From the NCBI GenBank assembly GCA_043813895.1, contig JBDRKQ010000095.1, positions 1 to 44,149 on the forward strand: a stretch of DNA of 44,149 nt, read 5' to 3'. Position 1 is the first letter of the stretch, and each line of letters opens with the position of its first letter. The DNA is from CAZTAR01 sp043813895. GTDB taxonomy: Bacteria > Planctomycetota > Phycisphaerae > UBA1845 > UTPLA1. Positions 33,393 to 41,654 of this stretch are shown here, piece by piece. A program made the translations under genes and the position numbers. The notes below the pieces were generated by a model. It searched no databases, was not told the DNA's origin, and saw only the letters and a list, made by a program, of their open reading frames with translations.

Positions 33393-33482
33393 ATTGTCGT
33401 CCGACGCGGGGGTGGGACGCTACTGGCGCGGCTATGAACTCTCTGTCATCGCCGCGACCTTCCGCGGCCCGATGCGCTCGGC

Positions 33483-33488
33483 TATATT
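33483..33488 (+). promoter_or_regulatory. -10 box of polX, leaderless arrangement
   Basis: TATATT with only seven bases before the ATG at 33496, so the predicted transcription start coincides with the start codon. No ribosome-binding site is present. Confidence 0.5.
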
Positions 33489-33495
33489 GCCGTTC

Positions 33496-35217
33496 ATGGT
33501 CAACAAGGAGATCGCAGACATCTTCGAGGAGATTGCGGACCTGCTCGAGATCAAGGGAGAGCAGCCGTTTCGCGTCAACTCATACCGGCGGGCCGCGCGG
33601 ACGCTCAACGATCTGACACGCGACGTTGCCGCGCTGGCGGAGGCCGGCGAATTGGGCTCCCTTTCGGGCATCGGCAAGAGCACGATCGGGAAGATCGAAG
33701 AGTATCTCGCCGAAGGCCGGGTCTCACTGCACGCCGAGTTGCTGGAATCGATGCCCGAGGGGCTGCCCGCGCTGCTGGATATCCAAGGGCTGGGACCTAA
33801 ACGCGTCGCCCAGATGTGGCGGGAATTGGGGGTCGACAACATCGAGGGTCTCAAGGAGACAATCGCATCCGGCAAACTCGCGGAACTCAAGGGGATGGGG
33901 TCAAAGAGTGTCGCACAGATCGCGGCGGCAATCGCGTTTGCGGAGAAGTCCGCCGGCCGGACGCCGCTGGGATTGGCGTGGCCGCTGGCGACGGAACTCG
34001 CCGCAGCGATGGAGAAGGTGAAGGGCGTTGGTCGCGTGGCGATCTGCGGCAGTGTGAGACGGGGATGTGAGACTGTCGGCGACCTGGACCTGCTGTGCGA
34101 ATCGACCAACGGCAAGGCGGTCATCGAGGCGTTTACGGCGATGCCGCAGGTCAGGCGCACTCTGGCCGCAGGCGAGACGAAGGCCTCCGTCCTTGTTGCC
34201 CGGCGCGACGGCGACGAGATGCAGGCGGATTGCCGCGTCGTGCCGCAGGAGTCGTTCGGAGCGGCGTTGCAGTACTTCACGGGCAGCAAGGAGCACAATG
34301 TCCGCCTGCGTGAGATCGCGTCCAAGAAGGGGTGGAAGCTCAACGAATGGGGTCTGTTCTCCGGTTCGCGGCGGCTGGCGGGCAAGGATGAAGTTGCGAT
34401 CTACAAGAAACTCGGGCTGCCGTCGATCCCGCCGGAGGTCCGGGAGGATCGGGGCGAGTTCGATGTCGAAGCGCCGTTGCGGCTCGTCGAGCAGGCCGAC
34501 ATCCGCGGCGACCTCCACCTCCACACAACGGCCAGCGACGGCACAGCGGATGCCGAGGCGATGGCACGGGCTGCGGAAGAACGGGGTTACGACTACATCG
34601 CCGTCACGGATCACTCGCGATCGAGCACCATCGCCAACGGTTTGTCGATCGACCTCATGTGGCGGCAGATCGAGAAGATTCGGAAGCTCAACAAGAAGCT
34701 CGATGCCACGACCGTCCTCACTGGTTGTGAAGTGGACATCCTGTCCGACGGGTCACTCGACTATCCGGATCAGCTTCTGGCCGCCTGCGAGTTCGTCGTC
34801 GCCAGTGTGCATGTCGCGATGCGACAGTCGCGTGACAAGGTGACGGCGCGTGTTCTCGCAGCGATGGAAAGCCCCTACGTTACGGCCATCGGCCATCCGA
34901 CAGGTCGGCTGCTTGGCCGCCGTGAGCCGATGGACCTCGACATGGAGGCCGTTATCGCGAAGGCCGCGGAGACCGGTACCGCGTTGGAGCTGAACGCGGC
35001 CTGGCAGCGTTTGGACTTGAACGACCGCCACGCGCGGATGGCGCGTGAGAGTGGCGTGATGATCTGCCTCAGCACGGATGCCCACTCCACTGCGCAGTAC
35101 GACCAGATGAAATACGGCCTCGCCACTGCGCGGCGTGCCTGGCTCAGGCCGGACGACGTCCTGAACACCCGTCCCCTGCCGGCCCTCCGGAAGTGGGTCG
35201 CCAAAAAGCGGGGATGA
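33496..35217 (+). CDS. polX: DNA polymerase/3'-5' exonuclease PolX
   Basis: A 573-residue repair polymerase, the usual length for bacterial PolX. Residues 1-150 hold helix-hairpin-helix motifs (LSGIGKSTIGKIEEYL, IQGLGPKRVAQMW, LKGMGSKSVAQI). The nucleotidyltransferase palm has GSVRRG (185-190) with the catalytic pair DLD (196-198) and a third Asp in ADCRVV (about 245). The C-terminal PHP domain starts at GDLHLHTTASDG (338-349) and contains DHS, GCEVDI, SVHVAM, GHPTG, LELNAAW and STDAH, so all metal-binding motifs are kept. The enzyme fills gaps and removes 3' ends in base-excision repair. Start codons further upstream fall inside repeat D and are rejected. Confidence 0.95.
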   Translation: MVNKEIADIFEEIADLLEIKGEQPFRVNSYRRAARTLNDLTRDVAALAEAGELGSLSGIGKSTIGKIEEYLAEGRVSLHAELLESMPEGLPALLDIQGLGPKRVAQMWRELGVDNIEGLKETIASGKLAELKGMGSKSVAQIAAAIAFAEKSAGRTPLGLAWPLATELAAAMEKVKGVGRVAICGSVRRGCETVGDLDLLCESTNGKAVIEAFTAMPQVRRTLAAGETKASVLVARRDGDEMQADCRVVPQESFGAALQYFTGSKEHNVRLREIASKKGWKLNEWGLFSGSRRLAGKDEVAIYKKLGLPSIPPEVREDRGEFDVEAPLRLVEQADIRGDLHLHTTASDGTADAEAMARAAEERGYDYIAVTDHSRSSTIANGLSIDLMWRQIEKIRKLNKKLDATTVLTGCEVDILSDGSLDYPDQLLAACEFVVASVHVAMRQSRDKVTARVLAAMESPYVTAIGHPTGRLLGRREPMDLDMEAVIAKAAETGTALELNAAWQRLDLNDRHARMARESGVMICLSTDAHSTAQYDQMKYGLATARRAWLRPDDVLNTRPLPALRKWVAKKRG

Positions 35218-35300
35218 GAAGGCGCTCGGCAGTGGTGAGCAGAGCCGCGACTGTTAGGGAGTGGTCCTCGTACGAATGGGATGGCCCTCACTGTTTGGCG

Positions 35301-35374
35301 CTGACCGCTTGCTAACGCGCGCGGCTCTGTTCAGAGGCTGACCGCTTGCTGACGCGCGCGGCTCTGTTCAGAGA
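35301..35374. repeat. Family D variant, 37-bp tandem duplication
   Basis: Two 37-bp copies (35301-35337 and 35338-35374) differ at one base: ctgaccgcttgct(a/g)acgcgc then gcggctctgttcagag. The copies overlap the 3' end of the gene on the minus strand and supply its stop codon. Confidence 0.85.
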
Positions 35375-35981
35375 CCGCGGGCTTGCGGGGATGTGGAGAA
35401 GCGTTGGACGGGGCGAAGAGGACGAAGGCGGCGATGACCAATCCGGCGGACATGAGCAGAAAGATGGGGCGGAGCGTGGGGTCGAGGAAGAGCTTGATGA
35501 GTCCCCGATCATTTGCCCAATGTTCGGCGTCGAGCGCCCAAGTCGGCCAGTGGTCAGGCAGTTGCAGGCTCTTGGCGGCGCCGTGTCTGGGCTGTGGGGG
35601 GTCGGGTGGCGGTTTTGCGTACCCGGCGGGAAGGACCGGCAAGACGACCTCGCCCGGCTTGCGGTAGTGCAGGTCGAGGATGGCGAGGCGTTCGTTCATG
35701 ATGGGGTCGTTTTCGAAGGCCGCAGCAAGTTGTTCCTGGTGTTCGATTTCGCGTTCCAGCGCCGCAACAGTCTTCGTCAGTAACGCTTCTTCGGCGACGA
35801 GGTTGCAGTGATCTCGGAGGACCGGCAAAAGGGTCGTGGGCGCGTAGATGACAAACGCGAGGGAGGTCAGCAGGATGAACATGAGCCGGTGTCCCAACGG
35901 GGAGGCCGCGTCGGCGTCGGGAGAGACTGCGCCGGCGGAGCTTCGCGGGACTGTCTCAGGAAGTTCGGATGCGTCCGGCAC
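35331..35981 (-). CDS. Membrane protein with periplasmic coiled coil, unknown function
   Basis: A 216-residue protein read from a GTG start at 35981. After a 30-residue polar N-terminus comes a transmembrane helix (about 33-52), then an extracytoplasmic region that begins with a probable coiled coil (EEALLTKTVAALEREIEHQEQ, about 63-85). It continues with a Pro-rich segment and closes with a second membrane helix (about 174-190). The last 13 residues (SEQSRARQQAVSL) are encoded by the 37-bp family D repeat, so the original C-terminus was probably different. No family recognised. It lies downstream of enolase on the same strand but is separated from it by a family B element. Confidence 0.6.
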   Translation of the reverse strand: MPDASELPETVPRSSAGAVSPDADAASPLGHRLMFILLTSLAFVIYAPTTLLPVLRDHCNLVAEEALLTKTVAALEREIEHQEQLAAAFENDPIMNERLAILDLHYRKPGEVVLPVLPAGYAKPPPDPPQPRHGAAKSLQLPDHWPTWALDAEHWANDRGLIKLFLDPTLRPIFLLMSAGLVIAAFVLFAPSNASPHPRKPAVSEQSRARQQAVSL

Positions 35982-36034
35982 GACAGCATGCCCTTCTTAG
36001 GAGGCCGGTTGGTTGGGGCAGATTGCATGCTTGT

Positions 36035-36107
36035 GTAGCGGCCGACGCCCCTGTCGGCCGAGGCAAACCGTTGGTGTTCGACGTCCGACACAGGGGTCGG
36101 ACGCTAC
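36035..36107. repeat. Family B complete 73-bp element
   Basis: Starts gtagcggccgacgcc and ends ggtcggacgctac; same length and ends as 21914-21986 but with substitutions on both arms (cgacgtccgacacaggggtc), some of which look compensatory. Confidence 0.85.
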
Positions 36108-36133
36108 GGCCTCTCGAAAACTGCTCCAGGGCC

Positions 36134-37432
36134 TCAACCTTTGTTCCACAGCGTCCCGCCGAAGACGGCCTGGTCTCCGAGGTGTTCCTCGATCCTCAGC
36201 AGTTGGTTGTACTTGGCGATGCGGTCGGTCCTCGACGCGCTGCCGGTCTTGATCTGGCCGGCGTTTGTTGCGACGGCGACGTCGGCGATGGTGGTGTCCT
36301 CGGATTCGCCGCTGCGGTGGCTGACGACGGCGGTCCAGCCGTTTCGCATCGCCATGTTGATAGCATTGAGGGTTTCGGTGAGGGTGCCGATCTGGTTGAG
36401 CTTAATCAGGATGCTGTTGGCGGCTTGCTTCTGGATCCCGGTTTCGAGGCGGTCAGTGTTGGTGACGAGGAGGTCGTCGCCGACGATCTGGACGGTGTCG
36501 CCGAGCTTAGCGGTGAGGTTGACCCAGCCGTCCCAGTCGTCTTCGGCGAGTGCGTCCTCGAGTGATCGGATGGGCCACTGCTTGCACTTCTCGGCCCAGT
36601 ATTCGATGAGGGCGCCGGAGTCGACGATCTTGTCCGGATTGCTCTTGAAGAACTTGTACTTGTCAGGCGAGCCGGCTTCGTTGGCCAGTTCGCTTGCGGC
36701 GGGATCGAGCGCGAAGAAGACCTGTTCGCCGAGTCGATAGCCGGCCTTTTCGACGGCGGTGGCGATGATCTCGAAGGCCTCGTCGTTGGACTTGAGGCTG
36801 GGCGCGTATCCGCCCTCGTCGCCGACGGCGGTGTTATAGCCCTTGTCTTTAAGGACTTTCTTGAGTGCGTGGAAGATTTCCGCGCCCCAACGGAGTGCCT
36901 CTCGAAACGAAGGGGCGCCCCAGGGCTGGATCATGAACTCCTGGAAGTCCACGGTGCTGTCGGCGTGTTTGCCGCCGTTGAGGATGTTCATCATCGGCAC
37001 GGGCAGGACGTTGGCGCCGCACCCACCGAGATAACGGAACAGTGGCAGGCCGCAGGACTCGGCGGCGGCCTTCGCCGCGGCGAGGGACACGGAGAGCACG
37101 GCGTTGGCGCCGAGGTTGGCTTTGTTGGGGGTGCCGTCCAGTTTGATCATGGCGTCGTCGAGTTGTTCCTGGTCGGTAGCGTCGAGCCCGATGACGCACT
37201 CGGCAATCGCGGTGTTGACGTTTTCGACGGCGGTGAGGACGCCCTTGCCGAGGTAGCGGCCCTTGTCGCCGTCACGGAGTTCGACGGCCTCGTGCTCGCC
37301 TGTGGAGGCTCCGCTGGGGACGATGGCCTGGCCGCTGGAGCCGTCCGCGAGGACGACGACGGCCTCGACAGTGGGGTTTCCGCGGGAATCGAGGACTTCA
37401 CGACCTTGGACGTGGATTATCTCGGTGGTCAT
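36134..37432 (-). CDS. eno: Enolase
   Basis: A 432-residue glycolytic enzyme converting 2-phosphoglycerate to phosphoenolpyruvate. Conserved landmarks: REVLDSRGNPTVE at the N-terminus, VPSGASTGEHEAVELRDGD, the Mg-binding region with ALDPAASE and SLEDALAEDDWDGW, GDDLLVTN, the signature ILIKLNQIGTLTET, and SHRSGESEDTTIADVAVATN. Length and motif order are normal. It lies 89 nt downstream of mqnC on the same strand. A TATACT at 37454-37459 on the minus strand could be its own -10, but no good -35 is seen. Confidence 0.97.
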   Translation of the reverse strand: MTTEIIHVQGREVLDSRGNPTVEAVVVLADGSSGQAIVPSGASTGEHEAVELRDGDKGRYLGKGVLTAVENVNTAIAECVIGLDATDQEQLDDAMIKLDGTPNKANLGANAVLSVSLAAAKAAAESCGLPLFRYLGGCGANVLPVPMMNILNGGKHADSTVDFQEFMIQPWGAPSFREALRWGAEIFHALKKVLKDKGYNTAVGDEGGYAPSLKSNDEAFEIIATAVEKAGYRLGEQVFFALDPAASELANEAGSPDKYKFFKSNPDKIVDSGALIEYWAEKCKQWPIRSLEDALAEDDWDGWVNLTAKLGDTVQIVGDDLLVTNTDRLETGIQKQAANSILIKLNQIGTLTETLNAINMAMRNGWTAVVSHRSGESEDTTIADVAVATNAGQIKTGSASRTDRIAKYNQLLRIEEHLGDQAVFGGTLWNKG

Positions 37433-37521
37433 TTTGTTGGCTTCCAGTTATCAAGTATACGTCAGCAAGAAGGTTACAGGTGTATCGGCTGTCCGGCACA
37501 ACGGGCTGAAAGCCGGGCGCG

Positions 37522-38769
37522 TCAATCGATCGGCCGATAGTAGTAGTCTCGCTTCTGCGGCCGGAAGCCTGCGTCGGCGATGAGGCGCCGGATTTGGGCT
37601 TCGTTGACGCTGAACGTGGTTCCGGCGGCACTGACGACGTTTTCCTCCATCATGACGGACCCCATGTCATTCGCGCCGGAGAAAAGGGCGAGCTGTCCGA
37701 TTTTGGGGCCCATCGTGACCCAGCTCGACTGGATGTTCGGGATGTTGTCGAGTGCGAGTCGGCTGAGAGCGAGCATGGTCAGGTACTCGTGGGCGTCGGC
37801 CAGGAGAAGGTGATTGCCGTCGTTTAGCAGCTTTGCTGAGCTGCGAATAGCGAATTGCGAAGAGTGAACGGCGAGCGGATTGGCTTCATTCGGCACTTCG
37901 TTGGGTGTCTCGGGCTGTTTGATGGGCAGGGGCTTTGTGCGGCCGAGCGGGGTGCCGGCGGGCTGGAAGGGCCAGCAGATGAAGGCGCCGAAGCCGCCGC
38001 CGTTGTTTCTTGCGACGGATTCGTCCTGGAGGTCGCGCAGCAGCTCAAGGTGCTCGAAGCGTTCGTCGAGCGTTTCCACGTGCCCGAACATCATGGTACA
38101 GCTCGTCCTCATGCCGAGGATGTGACACTGGCGCATGACTTCGAGCCACTGGGCGGTGTCCGTCTTGCCGATGCTAATCTTCTTCCGCACTCGGTCTGAG
38201 AGGATCTCCGCGCCGCCGCCCGGCACGCTCTCCAGGCCCGCCTCCTGCAATCGTGCGAGGATGTCGCGGACCGACATGCCGAATCGCTGGTGGAAGGCGA
38301 AGATCTCCGGGGGGCTGAAGGCATGGACGTGGACCTGTGGGTAGCAACGTTTGATGAAGCGCATGAGATCAAGGTACCAGTCAAAGGGCAGTCCGATCTT
38401 GCCATCGGTGGGGACAAGGCCGCCCTGCATGAGGAGCTGGGTGCCGCCGATTTCCAGCAATCCTTCGATTTTCTCGCCGATTTGCTCGAAGGTCAGGGTA
38501 TAGCCCGGGGGGAGGCCGCGCCGGGCGGAGGGCATGTCCGGAGGGTCGGCCTTGAAGTTGCAGAATGTGCAGCGGGCCGTACACCAGTTGGCGTAGTTGA
38601 TATTGCGGTCGACGACGTAGGTGCGGTAGGCCTCGGGGTGGAGCCGACCGGTCATCTCGACTGCGCGCCGGCCGAGTCGGTGCAGGGGCTCGTCGAAGTA
38701 GAGATCGCGCAATTCCCGTCGCGTGGGCCGGTGGGATTCGGGCACGGGGCTGGGGGCGGGTCGGGTCAT
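37522..38769 (-). CDS. mqnC: Cyclic dehypoxanthine futalosine synthase, radical SAM enzyme
   Basis: A 415-residue radical SAM enzyme of the futalosine menaquinone pathway. The cluster motif is CTARCTFC (C63, C67, C70) within DRNINYANW; the 4Fe-4S/SAM fold continues with MQGGLVPTDG, HAFSPPEI, LESVPGGGAEILSDRVR, MMFGHVET and IPNIQSSWVTMG. The DRNINY and PGGGAEIL motifs favour MqnC over MqnE. Residues of about 277-325 form an insertion I do not expect in the family; 299-310 of it are encoded by a heptameric repeat. The start at 38769 overlaps the mqnA stop as ATGA, indicating translational coupling. Confidence 0.92.
   Translation of the reverse strand: MTRPAPSPVPESHRPTRRELRDLYFDEPLHRLGRRAVEMTGRLHPEAYRTYVVDRNINYANWCTARCTFCNFKADPPDMPSARRGLPPGYTLTFEQIGEKIEGLLEIGGTQLLMQGGLVPTDGKIGLPFDWYLDLMRFIKRCYPQVHVHAFSPPEIFAFHQRFGMSVRDILARLQEAGLESVPGGGAEILSDRVRKKISIGKTDTAQWLEVMRQCHILGMRTSCTMMFGHVETLDERFEHLELLRDLQDESVARNNGGGFGAFICWPFQPAGTPLGRTKPLPIKQPETPNEVPNEANPLAVHSSQFAIRSSAKLLNDGNHLLLADAHEYLTMLALSRLALDNIPNIQSSWVTMGPKIGQLALFSGANDMGSVMMEENVVSAAGTTFSVNEAQIRRLIADAGFRPQKRDYYYRPID
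37840..37874. repeat. Heptameric microsatellite inside mqnC
   Basis: Five consecutive heptamers of pattern NNNGCGA or close (gctgcga, atagcga, attgcga, agagtga, acggcga). On the coding strand this reads as TTCGC-spaced heptads encoding VHSSQFAIRSS. Confidence 0.75.
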
Positions 38770-39590
38770 GGCAGGAGCGCGTGGCCTTCGGCAAGCTGGA
38801 AGAATCGCCGCATGGCCGTCCTCATGTCGTCGGTGAGCGTGTATCGCATGACGTCCCGCAGGTACTTTACGGCAGTGTGAGTAGGCCAACCGTGTTGCTC
38901 GGCATCTTGGAGGGCGATCTCCTCCGCTGCGGCGACGCCGGCATCGCGGGCGGCCTGGAGCACGGGGGCGAGTTCCCCGGCGAGATCGGCATCCTTGCGG
39001 GCGTACCATGCGGCGAAGACGAACGGCAGGCCGGTGAGGTGTTTCCAGGCGGCGCCGAGATCGACCTCAAACCCGAAACCTGTGGGGGCGGCAGAGACGA
39101 CTTTGTCGCCGATGAGGAGGACGGCCTCGGCGTCCGGAGAGGAGCCTTCGGCGCGGCCGGTCCTCCAGGGGCTCAATTCGAGGTTGACGCCGTATAGCTC
39201 GAGCCAAATCAGCCTCGCGAGGACGACGGAGGTTCGCGAATCGCCGTCGACGTGGAGCTTGCGCAACGTGTCCGGCGGCGACTTGGAGAAGACGCGTACG
39301 GTCGTTGTTTCGCCGTCGCTGGCAATGCAGGCGTCGGAGATGATTTCGAGGTGGTCGCGGCACCTCCAGAAGTCCACGATCGGCAGCAGGGCGACGTCGC
39401 ATTCGCCGTTTGCGAGCATCGCCGAGAGCTTTGCTGGTACGGCAGGCTTGATCGTCAACCGTTCTTGGCCCACGAGGGGTTTGCACAGCGGTTTGGCGTT
39501 GAGGAAGGAGACGACGCCGAGGGTGCGCAAGGCCTGGGCGTCGTTCTCGAAGACGGTTTGTGGGGCGGAAGCAGGGCGGTTCATGGTCAT
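38766..39590 (-). CDS. mqnA: Chorismate dehydratase
   Basis: A 274-residue enzyme opening the futalosine menaquinone route by dehydrating chorismate to 3-enolpyruvylbenzoate. The fold is a periplasmic-binding-protein-like domain: LGVVSFLNAKPL at the N-terminus, VPAKLSAMLANGECDVALLPIVDF, IGDKVV, DLGAAWKHLTGLPFVFAAWYAR, and a C-terminal helix with YLRDVMRYTLTDDMRTAMRRFF. The start is placed at 39590 (MTMNRP); 39584 is an alternative. Upstream Met codons give a low-complexity Pro/Ser leader and are rejected. The 4-nt overlap with mqnC shows an mqnA-mqnC operon; mqnB, mqnD and mqnE are not in the window. Confidence 0.92.
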   Translation of the reverse strand: MTMNRPASAPQTVFENDAQALRTLGVVSFLNAKPLCKPLVGQERLTIKPAVPAKLSAMLANGECDVALLPIVDFWRCRDHLEIISDACIASDGETTTVRVFSKSPPDTLRKLHVDGDSRTSVVLARLIWLELYGVNLELSPWRTGRAEGSSPDAEAVLLIGDKVVSAAPTGFGFEVDLGAAWKHLTGLPFVFAAWYARKDADLAGELAPVLQAARDAGVAAAEEIALQDAEQHGWPTHTAVKYLRDVMRYTLTDDMRTAMRRFFQLAEGHALLP

Positions 39591-39940
39591 CAGATTCCCG
39601 TCAGCGGGCGGCGGATTATACGGTGCGTAGAGACTCGCGGATAGCCGCGACAGTACTGGAAGCGGAAGTTTCGGCAGAATTGAAAGCCGCGGATCAAGCG
39701 GAGGCGGCCGAGATGCCGACTTCGGTGATAGTGTTGGACGGATTGAGGTCGCAAGGCCGCTGATGGCGGCGGCGTCAGGGAGTGGGCGGCGCTGGGCGTG
39801 CAACCGGCAGTCGGTTCAGTGGTAAGAGCTGGACGCGGGGGTGTTCTTCGGCCGGGCGTCCTTCGGCTTTTTATGTTCCGCGGGGGTGTCCTCCGCGAAC
39901 GTCAGGCCGGGGTTTGCGAGATTACGGGAGTGTGTGAGTC
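39591..39940 (+). other. Intergenic region with terminator-like hairpins
   Basis: No convincing gene over 350 nt. ggacgc (39831-39836) pairs with gcgtcc (39856-39861), followed by ttcggcttttt, an intrinsic-terminator-like layout on the plus strand. A second hairpin gttccgcgg / ccgcgaac follows at 39875-39900. What they would terminate is unclear; a short untranslated transcript is possible. Confidence 0.4.
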
Positions 39941-40084
39941 ATGGATACGGCGGGTGCGGAAAACCAGTTTCAGATTGCGTTTGTTGATTTGGCATTCCAA
40001 CTGATCGATACGATGATCAATGTGCTTGCGTTCCTGATGCAGAACGTGCTCGGCACCTTCTTCAGCGCCTTTCTGCCTGCTTGA
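39941..40084 (+). CDS. Small amphipathic/membrane protein, 47 residues
   Basis: MDTAGAENQFQIAFVDLAFQ, then LIDTMINVLAFLMQNVLGTF and a short FSAFLPA end: a polar 9-residue head followed by 38 mostly hydrophobic residues able to form one or two membrane or amphipathic helices. A cgggag sequence lies about 10 nt before the ATG. The residue pattern is much less GC-driven than in random frames here (Phe, Ile, Leu and Met codons in GC-rich DNA), which supports real coding. No family recognised. Confidence 0.55.
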   Translation: MDTAGAENQFQIAFVDLAFQLIDTMINVLAFLMQNVLGTFFSAFLPA

Positions 40085-40268
40085 GCCGAAGATACCCGGC
40101 ACGACGTGCTGGGCTGCACTCGTAATGCTGGGCTACACTCCCACTTGCGGGGCCGCTTTCAGGCACTCCGCCGACTGTGTCACAGTCCGGGGGACGCTGC
40201 GGTTTTGCGCGACCCCGGTGGCCGGCTTCTCGTGCGGTCGAGACGTGCGAGAGGTACCGCGCTTCGCA

Positions 40269-40287
40269 ATACACGTGCGTGTATCAT
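40269..40287 (+). promoter_or_regulatory. Palindromic operator-like site and -10 of pdxB
   Basis: atacacg-tg-cgtgtat (40269-40284) is a perfect 7-bp dyad overlapping TATCAT (40282-40287). Only six bases separate TATCAT from the ATG, so the transcript would be leaderless. Binding to the dyad would block the polymerase. Confidence 0.45.
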
Positions 40288-40293
40288 GCCGAC

Positions 40294-41466
40294 ATGTTGA
40301 TCGTCGCAGACGAATCCATCCTGGGCATTCAGGCCACGTTCGAGCAGTTTGGCGAGGTCCGGCTGGTGGACGGTCGCACCATGGATGCCGCCGGCGTCAT
40401 GGACGCGGCCGCGCTGATCGTTCGGTCCGTGACGCGCGTGGGGGCGGAGTTACTCGCGGGCTCTCGGGTTCGCTTCGTCGGCACGGTGACGTCGGGCATC
40501 GATCATGTGGATACGGCATGGTTGGCCCGGCAGGGGATCGTGTTCGCTTCCGCCGCCGGGTGCAACGCGCGCACGGTCGCCGAGTATGTGGTCGGGGCAA
40601 TTCTGCTGTTGGCCGAGAGGCTGGATTTCGATCCGCGTGAGAAGGTCTTGGGCGTTGTGGGCGTGGGTCGGGTCGGTTCGCGGGTCGCTGAATTCGGAGA
40701 GGCGTTGGGGATGCGCGTGCTGCGGTTCGACCCGCCGCTGCAACGCCTGTCCGGCGGCGGCGAGTATGTCGCGTTCCGTGAGTTGGCGGCGGCCGCAGAC
40801 ATCGTCACGCTGCACGTGCCCCTGACGCACGAGGGCGAGGCTGCGACGTGCGACATGGTGGATTCGGCATGGCTGGCGGCGCTAAAGGCGGGGGCGGTGT
40901 TTATCAACACCTCCCGTGGAGAGGTGGTTTGCGAAACGGACTTGGCGGAGGCACTCTCCTCCGGGCGGATGCGTGCGGCGGTATTGGACGTGTGGCGGAA
41001 CGAGCCTCGCGTGGATGAAGGCCTGGTGCGACTTGCCGACGTTGCCACCCCACACGTTGCAGGCTACTCGATGGAGGCGAAGGCCCGGGGGATCGCGATG
41101 ATCGCCGAGGCATTGGCCGAGTTTATCGGCGACTCCACAAGAACCGATCATTCGGATTCTCGCGGAGAAAGCCTGGCGGTCGGTTTGGAGGCGACTGACC
41201 ATTGCGCTGGTGACATCATGCTGGCACCTGGTGCTTCATGCGCGGAGGCGGTAGCGCAGACGGTGCTGCGGGCGTGCGATATTCCGGGCGTGGATGCGGC
41301 GTTTCGGCAGGGGGTGGCGACGATGGGATTGGGAGTTTGCTTCGACAAAGTGCGGGCGGCGTGCCTGGCCCGACGGGAGTTTGCCGCGTATCGCGTGTGC
41401 GGCATCGCTTGCGAAGATGTGGCTGGCGAGGTGCTGGATCGGTTGGGGTTTCAGTTTGCGGACTAA
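40294..41466 (+). CDS. pdxB: Erythronate-4-phosphate dehydrogenase
   Basis: A 390-residue NAD-dependent dehydrogenase of the DXP-independent-start branch of pyridoxal phosphate synthesis. The family pattern is followed closely: ADESILGIQATFEQFGEV, ALIVRSVTRVGAELLAGSRV, FVGTVTSGIDHVDTAWLARQ, GCNARTVAEYV, the Rossmann loop GVVGVGRVGSRVAE, NTSRGEVV with the catalytic Arg, LDVWRNEP and the His in TPHVAGYS. This D-2-hydroxyacid dehydrogenase order and the SGIDHVD motif point to PdxB, not to lactate or phosphoglycerate dehydrogenases. The C-terminal dimerisation region (about 290-390) is divergent. Upstream Met codons are rejected because the conserved region starts here. Confidence 0.88.
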   Translation: MLIVADESILGIQATFEQFGEVRLVDGRTMDAAGVMDAAALIVRSVTRVGAELLAGSRVRFVGTVTSGIDHVDTAWLARQGIVFASAAGCNARTVAEYVVGAILLLAERLDFDPREKVLGVVGVGRVGSRVAEFGEALGMRVLRFDPPLQRLSGGGEYVAFRELAAAADIVTLHVPLTHEGEAATCDMVDSAWLAALKAGAVFINTSRGEVVCETDLAEALSSGRMRAAVLDVWRNEPRVDEGLVRLADVATPHVAGYSMEAKARGIAMIAEALAEFIGDSTRTDHSDSRGESLAVGLEATDHCAGDIMLAPGASCAEAVAQTVLRACDIPGVDAAFRQGVATMGLGVCFDKVRAACLARREFAAYRVCGIACEDVAGEVLDRLGFQFAD

Positions 41467-41654
41467 GTCGGTTCAGCAGGCTTGGATGCGAGAGGAAAAC
41501 ACTCGCTGGTCCGATAAAATCACGCGCGTTTGCGAGTCCGGTTAAGGCGAGATCGCCTCAATTGCTGTTGGGGGAATGAGTTACGGAGGATGTGGCGGCG
41601 CGCCGCGTCGCCGCGAGGCGTGCGAAAAAAAAGATGTTTCGTGCGACCAGACGG

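Noticed and set aside
32845..33420. CRISPR array
   Set aside because: Repeats are contiguous heptamers or different palindromes; no constant repeat separated by unique spacers of similar length.
39805..39830. tRNA-like ggttcagtggtaagagc sequence
   Set aside because: It resembles a D-arm only; no anticodon arm, T-arm or matching acceptor stem could be placed.
41590..41640. Terminator after pdxB formed by a GC-rich hairpin and an A-run
   Set aside because: The run is A on the plus strand after the hairpin, the wrong base for termination in either direction.
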